DNA of 64,000 nucleotides from Pseudoxanthomonas winnipegensis (lineage in GTDB: Bacteria > Pseudomonadota > Gammaproteobacteria > Xanthomonadales > Xanthomonadaceae): assembly GCF_004283755.1 (NCBI RefSeq), contig NZ_SHMH01000009.1:1-64000 (forward strand). Reading direction: 5' to 3'. Positions 47,803-58,484 of this stretch are shown piece by piece. Under the pieces are notes generated by a model that saw only the letters and a list, made by a program, of their open reading frames with translations, ran no database searches and was not told where the DNA came from. Made by a program: the position numbers and the translations under genes. How positions within the stretch are numbered: the first letter of the stretch is position 1; each line of letters begins with the position of its first letter.

Positions 47803-48016
47803 ATAGGGAATGGTTGTGGAATCCGATTCCGTCGCGCCTTGACGTGCGCCAACTCCCCCCGCCGACGTCCTGTCAGTGCCAGCGTCCTGCCGGCAGGCAT
47901 AGAGATACCAATGCGGTTGGGCGAAGCCAAGCCTGTAGCCGACCTAAACGCAGGAAAACTAGTGAGCACAAGGCGCGCAATCCCGCCGAAACCCTTTGTT
48001 AGCGCGCTATGGAAAA

Positions 48017-48124
48017 CTTTTGGTTACCAAAAGCGCACCACGTATGCCTATTTTTGGTCACTACGTTAGTATCACTATCGTTTTCCATTCCGATCCGTGG
48101 AACGTTTGGCTATGGTCACAAAAG
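48017..48124 (+). promoter_or_regulatory. Candidate operators of the HTH regulator
   Basis: CTTTTGG-TTA-CCAAAAG (48017-48033) is a perfect palindrome. TTTTGGTCAC (48052-48061) and GGTCACAAAAG (48114-48124) repeat parts of it. All lie in an unusually AT-rich stretch directly before the Cro/CI-type gene, the usual place for autoregulation. Confidence 0.5.
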
Positions 48125-48156
48125 TTTCTGGATGGCGATCGCCACGGAGAGGTTTG

Positions 48157-48582
48157 ATGGATGCACCCGAGCGAGTCCGCATGGCGCGGCGCCTTGCCGG
48201 TCTCTCGCAAAGTCAGTTGGCGGAATCCGTCGGGGTGCAGCGCAGCGCCGTGAGCCATTGGGAGTCCCCCAAAGGCAAGAGTCCCAGTGTCTCGCACCTG
48301 CGTGAAGTGGCGCTGGCGACGGGCACGCAGTTCGAATGGCTGGCCACCGGCCGCGGCGCGATGACGCTCTCGCGCGAGGTGGAACTGGATTCGATCGCCA
48401 CCGCCGAGGCCATTCTGGTCGAGGACCCGCTGGAGTTCCGCCTGGTGCGCGCCTTTCGCGAGGCGCCGCTGAAGGCGCGCCTGTCGCTGCTGGAAGTGAT
48501 GGAAACCCTGGCCCTGCAGCGCACCGGACGCCCCCGCACCCGCGGTCCCGGCCGCCCGGGCGGCGACGCGCGCGGCGGCTGA
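48157..48582 (+). CDS. Cro/CI-family helix-turn-helix regulator
   Basis: 141 aa; GGAGAGG before the ATG at 48157. HTH_3 domain MARRLAGLSQSQLAESVGVQ with recognition helix QRSAVSHWE, then a helical middle and a disordered Arg/Gly/Pro tail. No peptidase (LexA-like) domain. Sits alone between the groESL promoter region and dsbD, with its own candidate operators. Confidence 0.82.
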   Translation: MDAPERVRMARRLAGLSQSQLAESVGVQRSAVSHWESPKGKSPSVSHLREVALATGTQFEWLATGRGAMTLSREVELDSIATAEAILVEDPLEFRLVRAFREAPLKARLSLLEVMETLALQRTGRPRTRGPGRPGGDARGG

Positions 48583-48732
48583 GCGATCCGGCCCGGCCCG
48601 CGGCGCGCGGGCGGCGATCGACCTCAGGCCCGGTGCCGGCAAGGCCCAGACACCGGATCGGCGGCACGCCCATGCCCCTTGCAACACAGTGGCGCCGCCT
48701 GCGGGACCGGCCGCTCCGCTAAGCTTGGCCGC

Positions 48733-51024
48733 ATGTCGCTGATCTCCCGTCTGGCCCGTCCGCTGGCCCTGCTCTCCCTGCTCGTCCCCACCCTGCCGGC
48801 CACGGCGGCCGACCCGTCCGAGCTGCTGCCGGTCGACCAGGCCTTCGTGCTGGGCGCCCAAGGCAAGCCGGACGGCATCGCCCTGCACTGGAAGATCGCC
48901 GACGGCTATTACCTCTACCGGCAGCGGATTTCGGTGGAGGCGCAGGGCGGCGGGTTCACGGCCGGCGCGCTGCAGCTGCCGGACGGGGACAAGCATGTCG
49001 ACGAGTTCTTCGGGCCGGTGGAGACCTACCGCAAGCAGCTCGATGCGCTCCTGCCGGGCAAGGCCACGGCCGCTGGCCAGGTCACGCTGAAGGTGCGCTA
49101 CCAGGGCTGCGCCGATGCCGGGCTGTGCTATCCGCCGCAGACCCGCACGCTGCAGGTGGCGGTTCCGGCGGCCGCCGCGTCCGGCGCCGGCACCGGACTG
49201 GGCTTGCCGCTCGGCGGCGCCGCGGCCGGGGGATCGACGCTGCTGGGCACGCAGGCCGCCGTGCCGGGCGCCACCGATACGGCGCCCCTGCCCGAGGCGC
49301 AGGCCTTCGCCTTCGAGGCCATCGCCGACGGCGGCAATCAGCTGCTGCTGCGCTTCACCCCGGCCAAGGGCTATTACCTGTACCGCGACCGCACCCAGCT
49401 GGCGCTGCACGGCGCCGAGGGGCTGTCGCTGGGCGCGCCGCGCTGGCCGCCGGGCAAGGCCCATCGCGACGAGCACTTCGGCGAGGTCACGGTGTACTTC
49501 GACCAGGTCGAGGTGCCGGTGCCGGTGATCCGCGACCGCGCCGACGCGGCCAAGGCCACGCTGGAGGTCACCTTCCAGGGCTGCCAGACCGATGGCATCT
49601 GCTATCCGCCGATGACCCGCCAGGTCGCGCTTGCGCTGCCGGCCGGCACGGTGACGCCGCCCGAGGCGCGCGCCGTCGCGCTGGCCGCACCGGTGGCGCT
49701 GGAAGCCGGCACCGCTGCCCCGGCGGCAACGCCGCCGGCTCCGGCCGAGGTGCCACGTTCGACCCCGCCGCCGGAGGCGCTGGCGCGCGCCGACCAGGGC
49801 GCCGGCGGCGCGTCCGGCTGGGCGCTGGCCCTGGTCGCGGCCTTGCTGGGCGGACTGATCCTCAACGTGATGCCGTGCGTGCTGCCGGTGCTCTCGCTCA
49901 AGGCCTTGTCCCTGGCGGAGAGCGGACGCGGCCGGGCGCGGGCCGGCGCCCTGGCCTATACCGCCGGCGTGCTGCTCAGTTTCCTGCTGGTCGGCGGCGT
50001 CGCGCTGGCGCTGCGCGCCACCGGGCAGGCGCTGGGCTGGGGCTTCCAGCTGCAGCAGCCGCTGGTCACCGGCGCGCTGGCCTATCTGATGTTCGCCGTG
50101 GGCCTGAGCCTGTCGGGCGTGTTCGCCGTCGGCTACGGGCTGGCCGGTGTCGGCCGCGGGCTGACCGAGCGCGGCGGGCTGTCCGGCGATTTCTTCACCG
50201 GCGTGCTGGCGGTGGTGGTGGCCAGCCCGTGCACGGCGCCGTTCATGGGCTCGGCGCTGACCTTCGCCTTCGCCGCGCCCGTGCCGGTCGCGCTGGCGGT
50301 GTTCGCGCTGCTGGGCCTGGGCCTGGCGCTGCCGTTCCTGCTGATCGGGCTGGTGCCGGCGCTGGCCGCGCGGCTGCCGCGCCCGGGCGCGTGGATGGAC
50401 ACGCTCAAGCAGGTGCTGGCCTTCCCGATGTATCTGACCGCGGTGTGGATGCTGTGGGTGCTGGGCAAGCAGCGCGGCATCGACGCGGTCGGCCTGGCCC
50501 TGGTCGGCCTGGTGGTGCTGGCGCTGGGGCTGTGGGCGTTCCAGCGCGTGCGCTTCCAGACCGCGCCGCTGCGGCGCGGCCTGGCGGTGGTGGTGCTGAT
50601 CGCCTCGCTGGTGCCGCTGGTGCTGCTGCACCGGCTGCCCGCCGCGAGCACGCCCGCGGCCACCGCGGCGGCCGACGGGATCGAGCCCTATTCGCCGCAG
50701 CGCCTGGACGCGCTGCGCAAACAGGGCCAGGTGGTCTTCGTCGACATGACCGCCGACTGGTGCGTGACCTGCAAGGCCAACGAGAAGGCCGTGCTGTCGG
50801 GGGATGACTTCAAGCAAGCGATGCAGTCGGCCGGCGCGGTGCTGATGCGCGGCGACTGGACCAATGTCGATCCGCAGATCACCGCCTTCCTGCAGGCGCA
50901 CAAGGCGGTGGGCGTGCCGCTGTACGTGGTGTTCCCGAAGAGCGGCGGCGAGGGCGAGGTGCTGCCCACCGTGCTGACCACGCCGATGGTGCGCGACGCC
51001 CTGCAGCGGGCCTCGGCACGGTGA
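48733..51024 (+). CDS. dsbD: Thiol:disulfide interchange protein DsbD with duplicated N-terminal domain
   Basis: 763 aa from the ATG at 48733. Signal peptide, then two DsbD-alpha-like domains: the first with ADGYYLYRQRI and GCADAGLCYPPQTR, the second with AKGYYLYRDRTQ and GCQTDGICYPPMTR. Eight TM helices follow (Cys in NVMPCVLPV and SPCTAP), then a C-terminal thioredoxin domain with ADWCVTCKANEKA. It carries electrons from cytosolic thioredoxin to periplasmic reductases. E. coli DsbD has one N-terminal domain; two are unusual. Confidence 0.92.
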   Translation: MSLISRLARPLALLSLLVPTLPATAADPSELLPVDQAFVLGAQGKPDGIALHWKIADGYYLYRQRISVEAQGGGFTAGALQLPDGDKHVDEFFGPVETYRKQLDALLPGKATAAGQVTLKVRYQGCADAGLCYPPQTRTLQVAVPAAAASGAGTGLGLPLGGAAAGGSTLLGTQAAVPGATDTAPLPEAQAFAFEAIADGGNQLLLRFTPAKGYYLYRDRTQLALHGAEGLSLGAPRWPPGKAHRDEHFGEVTVYFDQVEVPVPVIRDRADAAKATLEVTFQGCQTDGICYPPMTRQVALALPAGTVTPPEARAVALAAPVALEAGTAAPAATPPAPAEVPRSTPPPEALARADQGAGGASGWALALVAALLGGLILNVMPCVLPVLSLKALSLAESGRGRARAGALAYTAGVLLSFLLVGGVALALRATGQALGWGFQLQQPLVTGALAYLMFAVGLSLSGVFAVGYGLAGVGRGLTERGGLSGDFFTGVLAVVVASPCTAPFMGSALTFAFAAPVPVALAVFALLGLGLALPFLLIGLVPALAARLPRPGAWMDTLKQVLAFPMYLTAVWMLWVLGKQRGIDAVGLALVGLVVLALGLWAFQRVRFQTAPLRRGLAVVVLIASLVPLVLLHRLPAASTPAATAAADGIEPYSPQRLDALRKQGQVVFVDMTADWCVTCKANEKAVLSGDDFKQAMQSAGAVLMRGDWTNVDPQITAFLQAHKAVGVPLYVVFPKSGGEGEVLPTVLTTPMVRDALQRASAR

Positions 51025-51617
51025 GCGCCCGGGTGGTGCTGGTGGCCGTGGCCGCCGGCGTGCTCGGCGTCGCCGCCGGGTGGTGGTGGGGCGCGGGTTC
51101 GCGGCGCCCCACCACCGAAGCACCTTCCCCTGCTCCCGCCACGCCCACGGTGCCGATGGCCACGGTCGGCGAAGCGATGCCCGCCCTCGTCCTGCCCGAT
51201 CCGGACGGCAAGTCCGTCGATCTGGCGCAGCTGGCCGGCGGCCGGCCGCTGCTGATCAACGCCTGGGCCAGCTGGTGCGCGCCCTGCGTCAAGGAGATGC
51301 CGGAGCTCGACCGCTTCGCCGCGGCCCAGGGCGCGCGCGGCGTGCAGGTGGTCGGCCTGGCACTGGACAGCGCGCAGAACGTGCAGCAGTTCCTGCAGCG
51401 CGTGCCGGTGCGCTATGCGCTGGTGCTGGACACGCCCGGCCCGGCCGACGCCAGCGTCCGGCTGGGCAACCGGGCCGGCGTGCTGCCCTACAGCGTGCTG
51501 GTCGGCGCCGATGGCCGCATCCTGCGACAGAAGGTCGGACCCTTCGCCGACGGCGAGATCGAGCGCTGGATCGGCGCTGCGGCGCCGGCGGCAGGGCAAA
51601 TTCAAACGCGCGATTAA
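51021..51617 (+). CDS. TlpA/DsbE-like membrane-anchored thioredoxin
   Basis: 198 aa from a GTG overlapping the dsbD stop (GTGA). An N-terminal TM anchor (VVLVAVAAGVLGVAAGWWWG) precedes a thioredoxin fold with active site WASWCAPCVKEMPEL and cis-Pro in VLPYSVLVG. It probably receives electrons from DsbD for cytochrome c or other periplasmic disulfide reduction. The 242 bp to accB hold no gene. Confidence 0.87.
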   Translation: MSARVVLVAVAAGVLGVAAGWWWGAGSRRPTTEAPSPAPATPTVPMATVGEAMPALVLPDPDGKSVDLAQLAGGRPLLINAWASWCAPCVKEMPELDRFAAAQGARGVQVVGLALDSAQNVQQFLQRVPVRYALVLDTPGPADASVRLGNRAGVLPYSVLVGADGRILRQKVGPFADGEIERWIGAAAPAAGQIQTRD

Positions 51618-51859
51618 ATCGCCGCAAAGTTCGGCGAACTGGACAGCATTGCCAGCTTCCTCCAGACTGCCGCCTCCTCGCGGAGCGCGCCATGGCCGAC
51701 CAGCAGTATCGATCCCTTCGCCGCGCAGCCTGGCCCCGCGTCTGCACGCCGGCGGCCACGGCCGCACCAGCGCGCGCCTGCCGCGCCTGATCCGCGCCCC
51801 CGGCCCATCCGCCGGGCCCGCCACCTCCTCCTTATCGCGTTCAACCACCGAGGCCTTTC

Positions 51860-52345
51860 ATGGACCTGCGCAAGATCAAGAAACTCATCGACCTGCTGGA
51901 AGAATCCAATCTCGCCGAAATCGAGATCAAGGAAGGCGAGGAGTCCGTCCGACTGGCCCGCGTGCCCAAGGGCGGCTACGCCGCACCCGCCGCCGCGCCG
52001 GTGAGCTACGCCGCCGCGCCCGCGCCGGCCGAGGCCAAGGCCATGCCGATGAGCTCGCCGACCGAGGCCTCCACCGGCGGTGCGGCCAAGCCCGCCAGCG
52101 GCCTGCCCGAGGGCCACGTGCTGCGCTCGCCGATGGTCGGCACCTTCTACACCTCCCCGGCCCCGGACAAGCCGGCCTTCGTCACCGTCGGCCAGCAGGT
52201 CAAGGCCGGCGAGACGCTGGCCATCATCGAGGCGATGAAGATGTTCAACCCGATCGAGGCCGACCAGTCCGGCACCATCGTCGCGGTCATGTGCGAGAGC
52301 GGCCAGCCGGTGGAGTTCGATCAGCCGCTGTTTGTGATTGGCTAA
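51860..52345 (+). CDS. accB: Biotin carboxyl carrier protein of acetyl-CoA carboxylase
   Basis: 161 aa. N-terminal helix [20 protein letters not shown], Ala/Pro linker, and biotinyl domain with [10 protein letters not shown] and AIIEAMKM, Lys127 being the biotinylation site. Normally cotranscribed directly with accC; here a foreign cassette of about 440 bp lies in between. Confidence 0.96.
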   Translation: MDLRKIKKLIDLLEESNLAEIEIKEGEESVRLARVPKGGYAAPAAAPVSYAAAPAPAEAKAMPMSSPTEASTGGAAKPASGLPEGHVLRSPMVGTFYTSPAPDKPAFVTVGQQVKAGETLAIIEAMKMFNPIEADQSGTIVAVMCESGQPVEFDQPLFVIG

Positions 52346-52350
52346 AGACA

Positions 52351-52786
52351 GGGACTCGGGAATGGAGAATGGGGAATCGTCAAAGCGACCGCACGAGCGG
52401 CTCGACGTTTGGCGCGACTCCATGGATCTGGTGGAACGCATCTACCGCCTCTCCGAAGCGTTTCCGGCAACGGAACGCTTCGGGCTGACAGCGCAGCTGC
52501 GCCGTGCAGCGGTGAGCATCCCCGCCAACATCGCCGAAGGCGCGGCGCGCCGCTCCACTCCCGAATACCTGCGCTTCCTGTCGATCGCGCGCGGCTCGCT
52601 GTCCGAGGCCAGCACGCATCTGCAGATCGCACACCGGCTCGACTACACCTCCGATGCCGCTTCACTGGACGGGTTGATCGACACGATCTTCGCCAAGTTG
52701 ACCGCATTGATGAATGTCTTAGGCAAGCGCGGAGATTGACGATGCAGACCGTCCTCCATTCCCGATTCTCCATTCCCAATTCCCGG
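52351..52786. mobile_element. Inverted-repeat-bounded cassette between accB and accC
   Basis: Left arm 52351-52379 contains GGGAATGGAGAATGGGGAAT. Right arm 52756-52786 is its near reverse complement (ATTCTCCATTCCCAATTCCC). The arms start 6 bp after accB and end 7 bp before accC, so the insertion fits the intergenic gap exactly. The only gene inside is the four-helix-bundle protein. The arms resemble the 30-bp inverted repeat at 60987-61091. Confidence 0.75.
52362..52739 (+). CDS. Four-helix-bundle protein (23S rRNA intervening-sequence protein family)
   Basis: 125 aa. RPHERLDVWRDSMDLVERIY, FGLTAQLRRAAVSIPANIAE and GAARRSTPEYLRFLSIARGS are the family signature (S23/IVP, TIGR02436-type). Members occur in rRNA intervening sequences and as solitary cassettes; function is unknown. 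The ATG at 52362 lies inside the left inverted repeat, so the first seven or so residues are encoded by the repeat. In the same orientation as accB and accC, so the transcript can pass through. Confidence 0.88.
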   Translation: MENGESSKRPHERLDVWRDSMDLVERIYRLSEAFPATERFGLTAQLRRAAVSIPANIAEGAARRSTPEYLRFLSIARGSLSEASTHLQIAHRLDYTSDAASLDGLIDTIFAKLTALMNVLGKRGD

Positions 52787-52793
52787 CCTTCCC

Positions 52794-54161
<1,368 letters not shown>

Positions 54162-54651
54162 TCGGTCAGCGCGTCGCCCAAAGAAGTCTCCACCGCAACG
54201 CGCGGCCGGCAAGCGCACTTCGCCCACCAGCCTCGCCCCCTCCCTTTCGCCGTAGGCGAAGGGGAGCTCGAAGTCGCGAACTAGCGACTGAGGGGGTGGG
54301 GTGCTTTTGCTCTTCGCTTTCGGCGGCTTGATCGGTAAAGCCCCAACCCCTCCCCATCCCTCCCCTGCGCTGCGCGCAAGGGAGGGGGCCTCAAGTCGAT
54401 ACCTTCCCGTCACTGATCGCGTTTTGCGCGAGGGGTTCGAGCGCCCTCGCAAACCGAAGCCCTATGACCTAACGCCTGCAGCAGCGGGCCGGCGGGCGGG
54501 GGACGCGCCTAGCGAGGCAGGAGCCGAGCGCCCGAATCAGGGCAGGATGCCCTGATTGAGGGATCAGCGGCCCCCCCGCCGGACCGCTGCCCTTCCGAAG
54601 CCACAAACGCCCTCCCCCCACAGCGCTCCTCAAAAACGGGAAGGACCAAGA
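54162..54651. other. Repeat-rich intergenic region after accC
   Basis: No gene. Contains a first C/G-rich palindromic block (about 54236-54300, CCCTCCCTTTCGCCGTAGGC) and a second at 54346-54388 that matches the repeat inside nrdJb. Another palindrome around 54535-54556 (CAGGGCAGGATGCCCTG) lies further on. Confidence 0.65.
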
Positions 54652-54678
54652 AAAAGGCCGGCATCAAGCCGGCCTTTT
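54652..54678. terminator. Bidirectional terminator
   Basis: AAAAGGCCGGC, loop ATCAA, GCCGGCCTTTT: symmetrical, with A and T tracts on both sides. Serves the minus-strand gene ending at 54719 and possibly accC read-through. Confidence 0.85.
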
Positions 54679-54718
54679 CGTCTCCGCGCATACCGAAGTA
54701 AGCGCGATACCGAGACCC

Positions 54719-55087
54719 TCAGTGCTTGGTGGGCGCCGGCTGCGCGGTCCCCGGCAGCGGCTCGGTGCCGAGCGCCGAGCTGGGGCTGACCACCATCACC
54801 GTCTCGGTCGAGCCATCCGGCCAGACGATCTGGAAGGTCGAACCCGGCTGCAGCGAAGAGAACGGCATCCCGCTCTGCGCACGGTAGAGCGCCGCGATCT
54901 CGGCCGCGCCGGCACGGCGCGTGTCGCGCTCGGAGGTCACCGACGTCAGCTGGATCTTGGACAGACCGCGGTAGCGCTCCTCGGCCGTGTCGAGGATCAC
55001 GATCCCGACCGCACCGACGGTATAGGCCACGAACAGCACGGCCCAGCCCCAGGTGCGCACGCCTTTCAGAAAACGCCGCTGCTTCAT
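54719..55087 (-). CDS. Hypothetical membrane-anchored protein
   Basis: 122 aa from the ATG at 55087, overlapping the upstream gene's stop (ATGA). One TM helix (GWAVLFVAYTVGAVGIVILD) and a periplasmic part with ALYRAQSGMPFSSLQPGSTF and VWPDGSTETVMVVS. Not recognised; the coupling suggests it works with the larger secreted protein encoded upstream. Confidence 0.65.
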   Translation of the reverse strand: MKQRRFLKGVRTWGWAVLFVAYTVGAVGIVILDTAEERYRGLSKIQLTSVTSERDTRRAGAAEIAALYRAQSGMPFSSLQPGSTFQIVWPDGSTETVMVVSPSSALGTEPLPGTAQPAPTKH

Positions 55088-56043
55088 CTTGCTTCTCCTT
55101 GCCTGGTCGACTGCACCAGACGATTGACCATCGTGTCGATCGTGTCGGCGCCCTGGCGCGGCACGGCCGCGTCCATCACGAACGCCGGGAAATCCTGATT
55201 GGCATCGCGCGAGCAGATGCCGCCGTTGGCGCAATAGCGCGTCATCAGCGCGCTGCGTGGCCCGCACGCCAGCCCCAGCTTGCAGGCGGCCAGCTGCCAG
55301 GCCAGCTCGGCGAAGGACGTGCCGGCCACCATGTCCTGATAGGTGTCATCGCCGCTGGCCGCCGCGCCCAGCGCACCGGACAGCGCCAGATAGGCCTGCG
55401 GATCGCCCGCATCCAGCACACGCTGGACCAGCGCGCGCTTGTACGCCGCCGACGGCTCCAGCGGCTGGCCCAAGGCCAGCAGCGAGGCCTCGGCCGCCAG
55501 CTGCCCGCCGCGCGCGGCCTGCCGGCGCGCCGCGACGATGCGATCGCGGCTGACGCCATCGGCCGGCGAATAGCCGCTGCAGCGCGAACCCATGCGCGCG
55601 CGCGCCTGCGCCATCGCCGCGCCGGCCTGTCCGGCCAGGCCGGCGATGGCGCGCGTATCGGCGTCGAAGGCCTGTGGATCCTGCGCATAGCCGGCGCAGT
55701 ACTCGTCGACCTGGCTGGCGACCCAGCGCGCCTGCACGTCGCCGGCGTCGGCCGCGACCTGCAGACGCTGGCGGTAGTCGTGCAGGTCCGGGACCTGTTC
55801 GAACGCGGCGGACAGATCGACCGGCAGACCGTGCAGCGGAATCGACGTCCCGCGCCGGGCCTGCTCCAGCGCCGACAGCGCCACGACCGGCAGGCTGTGC
55901 AGCGGCGCCTGCGTACCGGCATCGGCCTCCAGCGCCGCATGCCGCGCACCGCGCGTGGCGGTCATCGCCCACGCCAGCGCCGCCGCCAGGGCCAGCCCGG
56001 CAGCGCAACGCATTGCAGTGCTGCGAAACACCAGATGCCTCAT
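55084..56043 (-). CDS. Hypothetical exported protein
   Basis: 319 aa from the ATG at 56043. N-terminal hydrophobic segment (AMRCAAGLALAAALAWAMTA), then an Ala-rich helical protein with several Cys (VDEYCAGYA, RMGSRCSGYS, ACKLGLACGPRSA, RYCANGGICSRD) suited to disulfides outside the cytosol. No family recognised; Sel1-like helices are conceivable. Likely lineage-specific. Confidence 0.6.
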   Translation of the reverse strand: MRHLVFRSTAMRCAAGLALAAALAWAMTATRGARHAALEADAGTQAPLHSLPVVALSALEQARRGTSIPLHGLPVDLSAAFEQVPDLHDYRQRLQVAADAGDVQARWVASQVDEYCAGYAQDPQAFDADTRAIAGLAGQAGAAMAQARARMGSRCSGYSPADGVSRDRIVAARRQAARGGQLAAEASLLALGQPLEPSAAYKRALVQRVLDAGDPQAYLALSGALGAAASGDDTYQDMVAGTSFAELAWQLAACKLGLACGPRSALMTRYCANGGICSRDANQDFPAFVMDAAVPRQGADTIDTMVNRLVQSTRQGEAR

Positions 56044-56251
56044 CGTCGAGACGACACACGCGGGAAGCCAGAAAAGAGGCGTGACCGCCACCGGCGCAGG
56101 GCGCGGCGGGTCACGGCGGCCGGCAGTCTAGCCCATGCCCGGCGCCGGGTCCTCGCCCAGGCGCGGCAGAGCGGACCTGCGTCCCGGTTCTGGGCCTGTC
56201 CGAGGGCAATGGTCTAGCATGCCCGGCCCCCTTGCCCGCCTGACCACGCCC

Positions 56252-57187
56252 ATGCCGTTCCTCGAACTCTCCGTCCCCTGCAGCGAGGCCCGCCAGCCGC
56301 GCTACGAGACCGCGCTGGAGGACCTGGGCGCGCTCGCCGTGACCCTGGTCGATGCCGACGCCGAGACCAGCAACGAGCGCGCGATCCTGGAACCGGGCGT
56401 GGGCCAGACACCGCTGTGGGAGGCGCTGGTGCTGACCGCGCTGTTCCCCGAGGAGACCGACGCACTGGCCCTGCTGGCGGCGCTGGAGGCCTTCGATCCA
56501 GGGCTGGACTGGACCCAGGCGAGCTTCCGCATCGTCGCCGACCAGGACTGGGAACGCGCATGGCTGGACCAGTTCCAGCCGATGGCCTTCGGCGCGCGCA
56601 CCTGGATCGTGCCGTGGAACCATGACCTGCCCGAGGCCGCCCAGGCCGCCGACGCGGCCGTGGTCCGGCTGGACCCGGGGCTGGCCTTCGGCTCGGGCAC
56701 GCACCCGACCACCGCGCTGTGCCTGCAGTGGCTGGACACGCTGGCCGGCGAGGGGCGACTGCGGGACCAGACCGTGCTCGACTTCGGCTGCGGCTCGGGG
56801 ATCCTGGCGCTGGCCGCGTTGAAGCTGGGCGCCGAACGCGCGGTGGGCGTGGACAACGACCCGCAGGCGCTGATCGCCACCCACGACAACGCCGAGCGCA
56901 ACGCGGTGCAGGCGCGGCTGCAGGTGTTCCTGCCGGCCGACGAGCCGGCGCGCACCTATCCGGTGGTGGTGGCCAACATCCTGGCCTCGGCGCTGGATGC
57001 GCTGGCCGATACGCTGGCCGCGCGCGTGGCACCGGGCGGACGCCTGGCCATGAGCGGCATCCTGCACGGCCAGGAGGAGGAACTGCTGCAGCGCTACGCG
57101 CCGTGGTTCACCGAGCTGCGCGCCACCCGGATGGAGGACTGGATGCGCATCGACGGCGTGCGCCGCACCGAGGCCGCGCCGGCCTGA
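56252..57187 (+). CDS. prmA: Ribosomal protein L11 methyltransferase
   Basis: 311 aa from the ATG at 56252. SAM-binding motif [34 protein letters not shown] and [10 protein letters not shown] are the PrmA signatures; N-terminal substrate-binding domain present. Trimethylates ribosomal protein L11. Confidence 0.93.
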   Translation: MPFLELSVPCSEARQPRYETALEDLGALAVTLVDADAETSNERAILEPGVGQTPLWEALVLTALFPEETDALALLAALEAFDPGLDWTQASFRIVADQDWERAWLDQFQPMAFGARTWIVPWNHDLPEAAQAADAAVVRLDPGLAFGSGTHPTTALCLQWLDTLAGEGRLRDQTVLDFGCGSGILALAALKLGAERAVGVDNDPQALIATHDNAERNAVQARLQVFLPADEPARTYPVVVANILASALDALADTLAARVAPGGRLAMSGILHGQEEELLQRYAPWFTELRATRMEDWMRIDGVRRTEAAPA

Positions 57188-57205
57188 ACATGCTTGAATA
57201 AGGCG

Positions 57206-58081
57206 ATGAGCGCCTGCCCGCACTGCCACCTGCCGCTGCCGACCGAACCGGGCAGCGGCGCGTGGCCGGCGCACTGCCCGCGCTGCGGCCAGGCGCTGGG
57301 CGAGGCGCCCGCGCGCGCGGCCAGCATCGCCAGCCTGCTGCGCGCGCCGCCGCAGGGCGAGGTGGGCCACTTCACCCGGCCCGCGCCGTCTTCCGACCCG
57401 CCCGCCGCACCGGCCGCGCCCGCTGCCGAAGCGCCGCGCGCCGTTCCCGAACACCTCCCCACAGAACCTCCGGCGGCCGCGCAGGCCGCCGTCGTGCAAG
57501 ACCCTTCGATGATCGATCCCGACTCCCGCGATTCCACCACGACCGAAGCGCCGACCGCCGACACGCCGCAGGCCGCCCCGAGCTTCCTGCGCACTGCGGC
57601 GCCGGTGGCGCGGCCTCCGGTGCCGGGCTGGCAGTGGGCGATCCTGGCCGCGCTGGGCGCGCTGCTGGCGCTGCAGCTGCTGGTGGCCGATCGCGCGCGC
57701 CTGGCCCAGGACGCGGCCTGGCGCCCGACCCTGGAGCGGCTGTGCGGTGCGCTGCGTTGCACGCTGCCGGCGTGGCAGCAGCCGCGCGACTACACCATGC
57801 TGACCCGCGACGTGCAGCCGATGGCCGATGCCGCCGGCATGCTGCGTGTGCGCGCCACCTTCCGCAACGACGCGCCGTGGCCGCAGCCTTGGCCTGCGAT
57901 CGTTCTGTCGCTGTCCGATGCCGACGGCCGCGTGACCGGCGCACGCGCGCTGCTGCCCAGCGATTACCTCGAGCCTGGCCTGCGCGGGACAACGCTGGCC
58001 CCGGGCCAGAGCGGCCAGATGACCGTACCGGTGCGTGAACCGGACGGCGGCGCGGTTGCCTTCGCCTTCGAATTTCGCTGA
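57206..58081 (+). CDS. Zinc-ribbon DUF3426 membrane protein
   Basis: 291 aa. The N-terminus has an MJ0042-type zinc ribbon (CPHCHLPLP...CPRCGQAL), then a long disordered Ala/Pro linker, one TM helix (WAILAALGALLALQLLVADR) and a C-terminal DUF3426 beta domain (RVRATFRNDAPWPQPWPAIV). Function unknown, but the prmA - DUF3426 - fis order is typical of Xanthomonadaceae. Confidence 0.83.
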   Translation: MSACPHCHLPLPTEPGSGAWPAHCPRCGQALGEAPARAASIASLLRAPPQGEVGHFTRPAPSSDPPAAPAAPAAEAPRAVPEHLPTEPPAAAQAAVVQDPSMIDPDSRDSTTTEAPTADTPQAAPSFLRTAAPVARPPVPGWQWAILAALGALLALQLLVADRARLAQDAAWRPTLERLCGALRCTLPAWQQPRDYTMLTRDVQPMADAAGMLRVRATFRNDAPWPQPWPAIVLSLSDADGRVTGARALLPSDYLEPGLRGTTLAPGQSGQMTVPVREPDGGAVAFAFEFR

Positions 58082-58190
58082 ACACGCGAAGAAGCGACGC
58101 AGCGCGCGTGCGCCCGCCGCGGCCACGCGCTAGACTCGCTCCCCCGCCGCGCTCCGCCTCGCGTGTCGAACGCCGGCCGGGTTCATTTCG

Positions 58191-58484
58191 ATGCGACAAA
58201 CATCCGGGGATGCCTTGAACGCCACGACCCGCCAGGACTCCAGTCGTGGCACGCCAAAGTCGCCGTTGCGCGAACACGTTGCCCAGTCGGTGCGCCGCTA
58301 CCTGCGCGACCTCAACGGCTGCGAGGCCGACGACGTCTACGAGATCGTGCTGCGCGAGATGGAAATCCCGCTGTTCGTCGAAGTGCTCAACCATTGCGAA
58401 GGCAACCAGAGCCGCGCTGCGGCCCTGCTGGGCATCCATCGCGCCACGCTGCGCAAGAAGCTCAAGGACTACGGGCTGACCTGA
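58191..58484 (+). CDS. fis: DNA-binding protein Fis
   Basis: 97 aa. The HTH at the C-terminus, [20 protein letters not shown], is the Fis signature. The N-terminal arm is shorter and different from that of E. coli. Nucleoid-associated regulator of growth-rate-dependent genes. Confidence 0.92.
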   Translation: MRQTSGDALNATTRQDSSRGTPKSPLREHVAQSVRRYLRDLNGCEADDVYEIVLREMEIPLFVEVLNHCEGNQSRAAALLGIHRATLRKKLKDYGLT

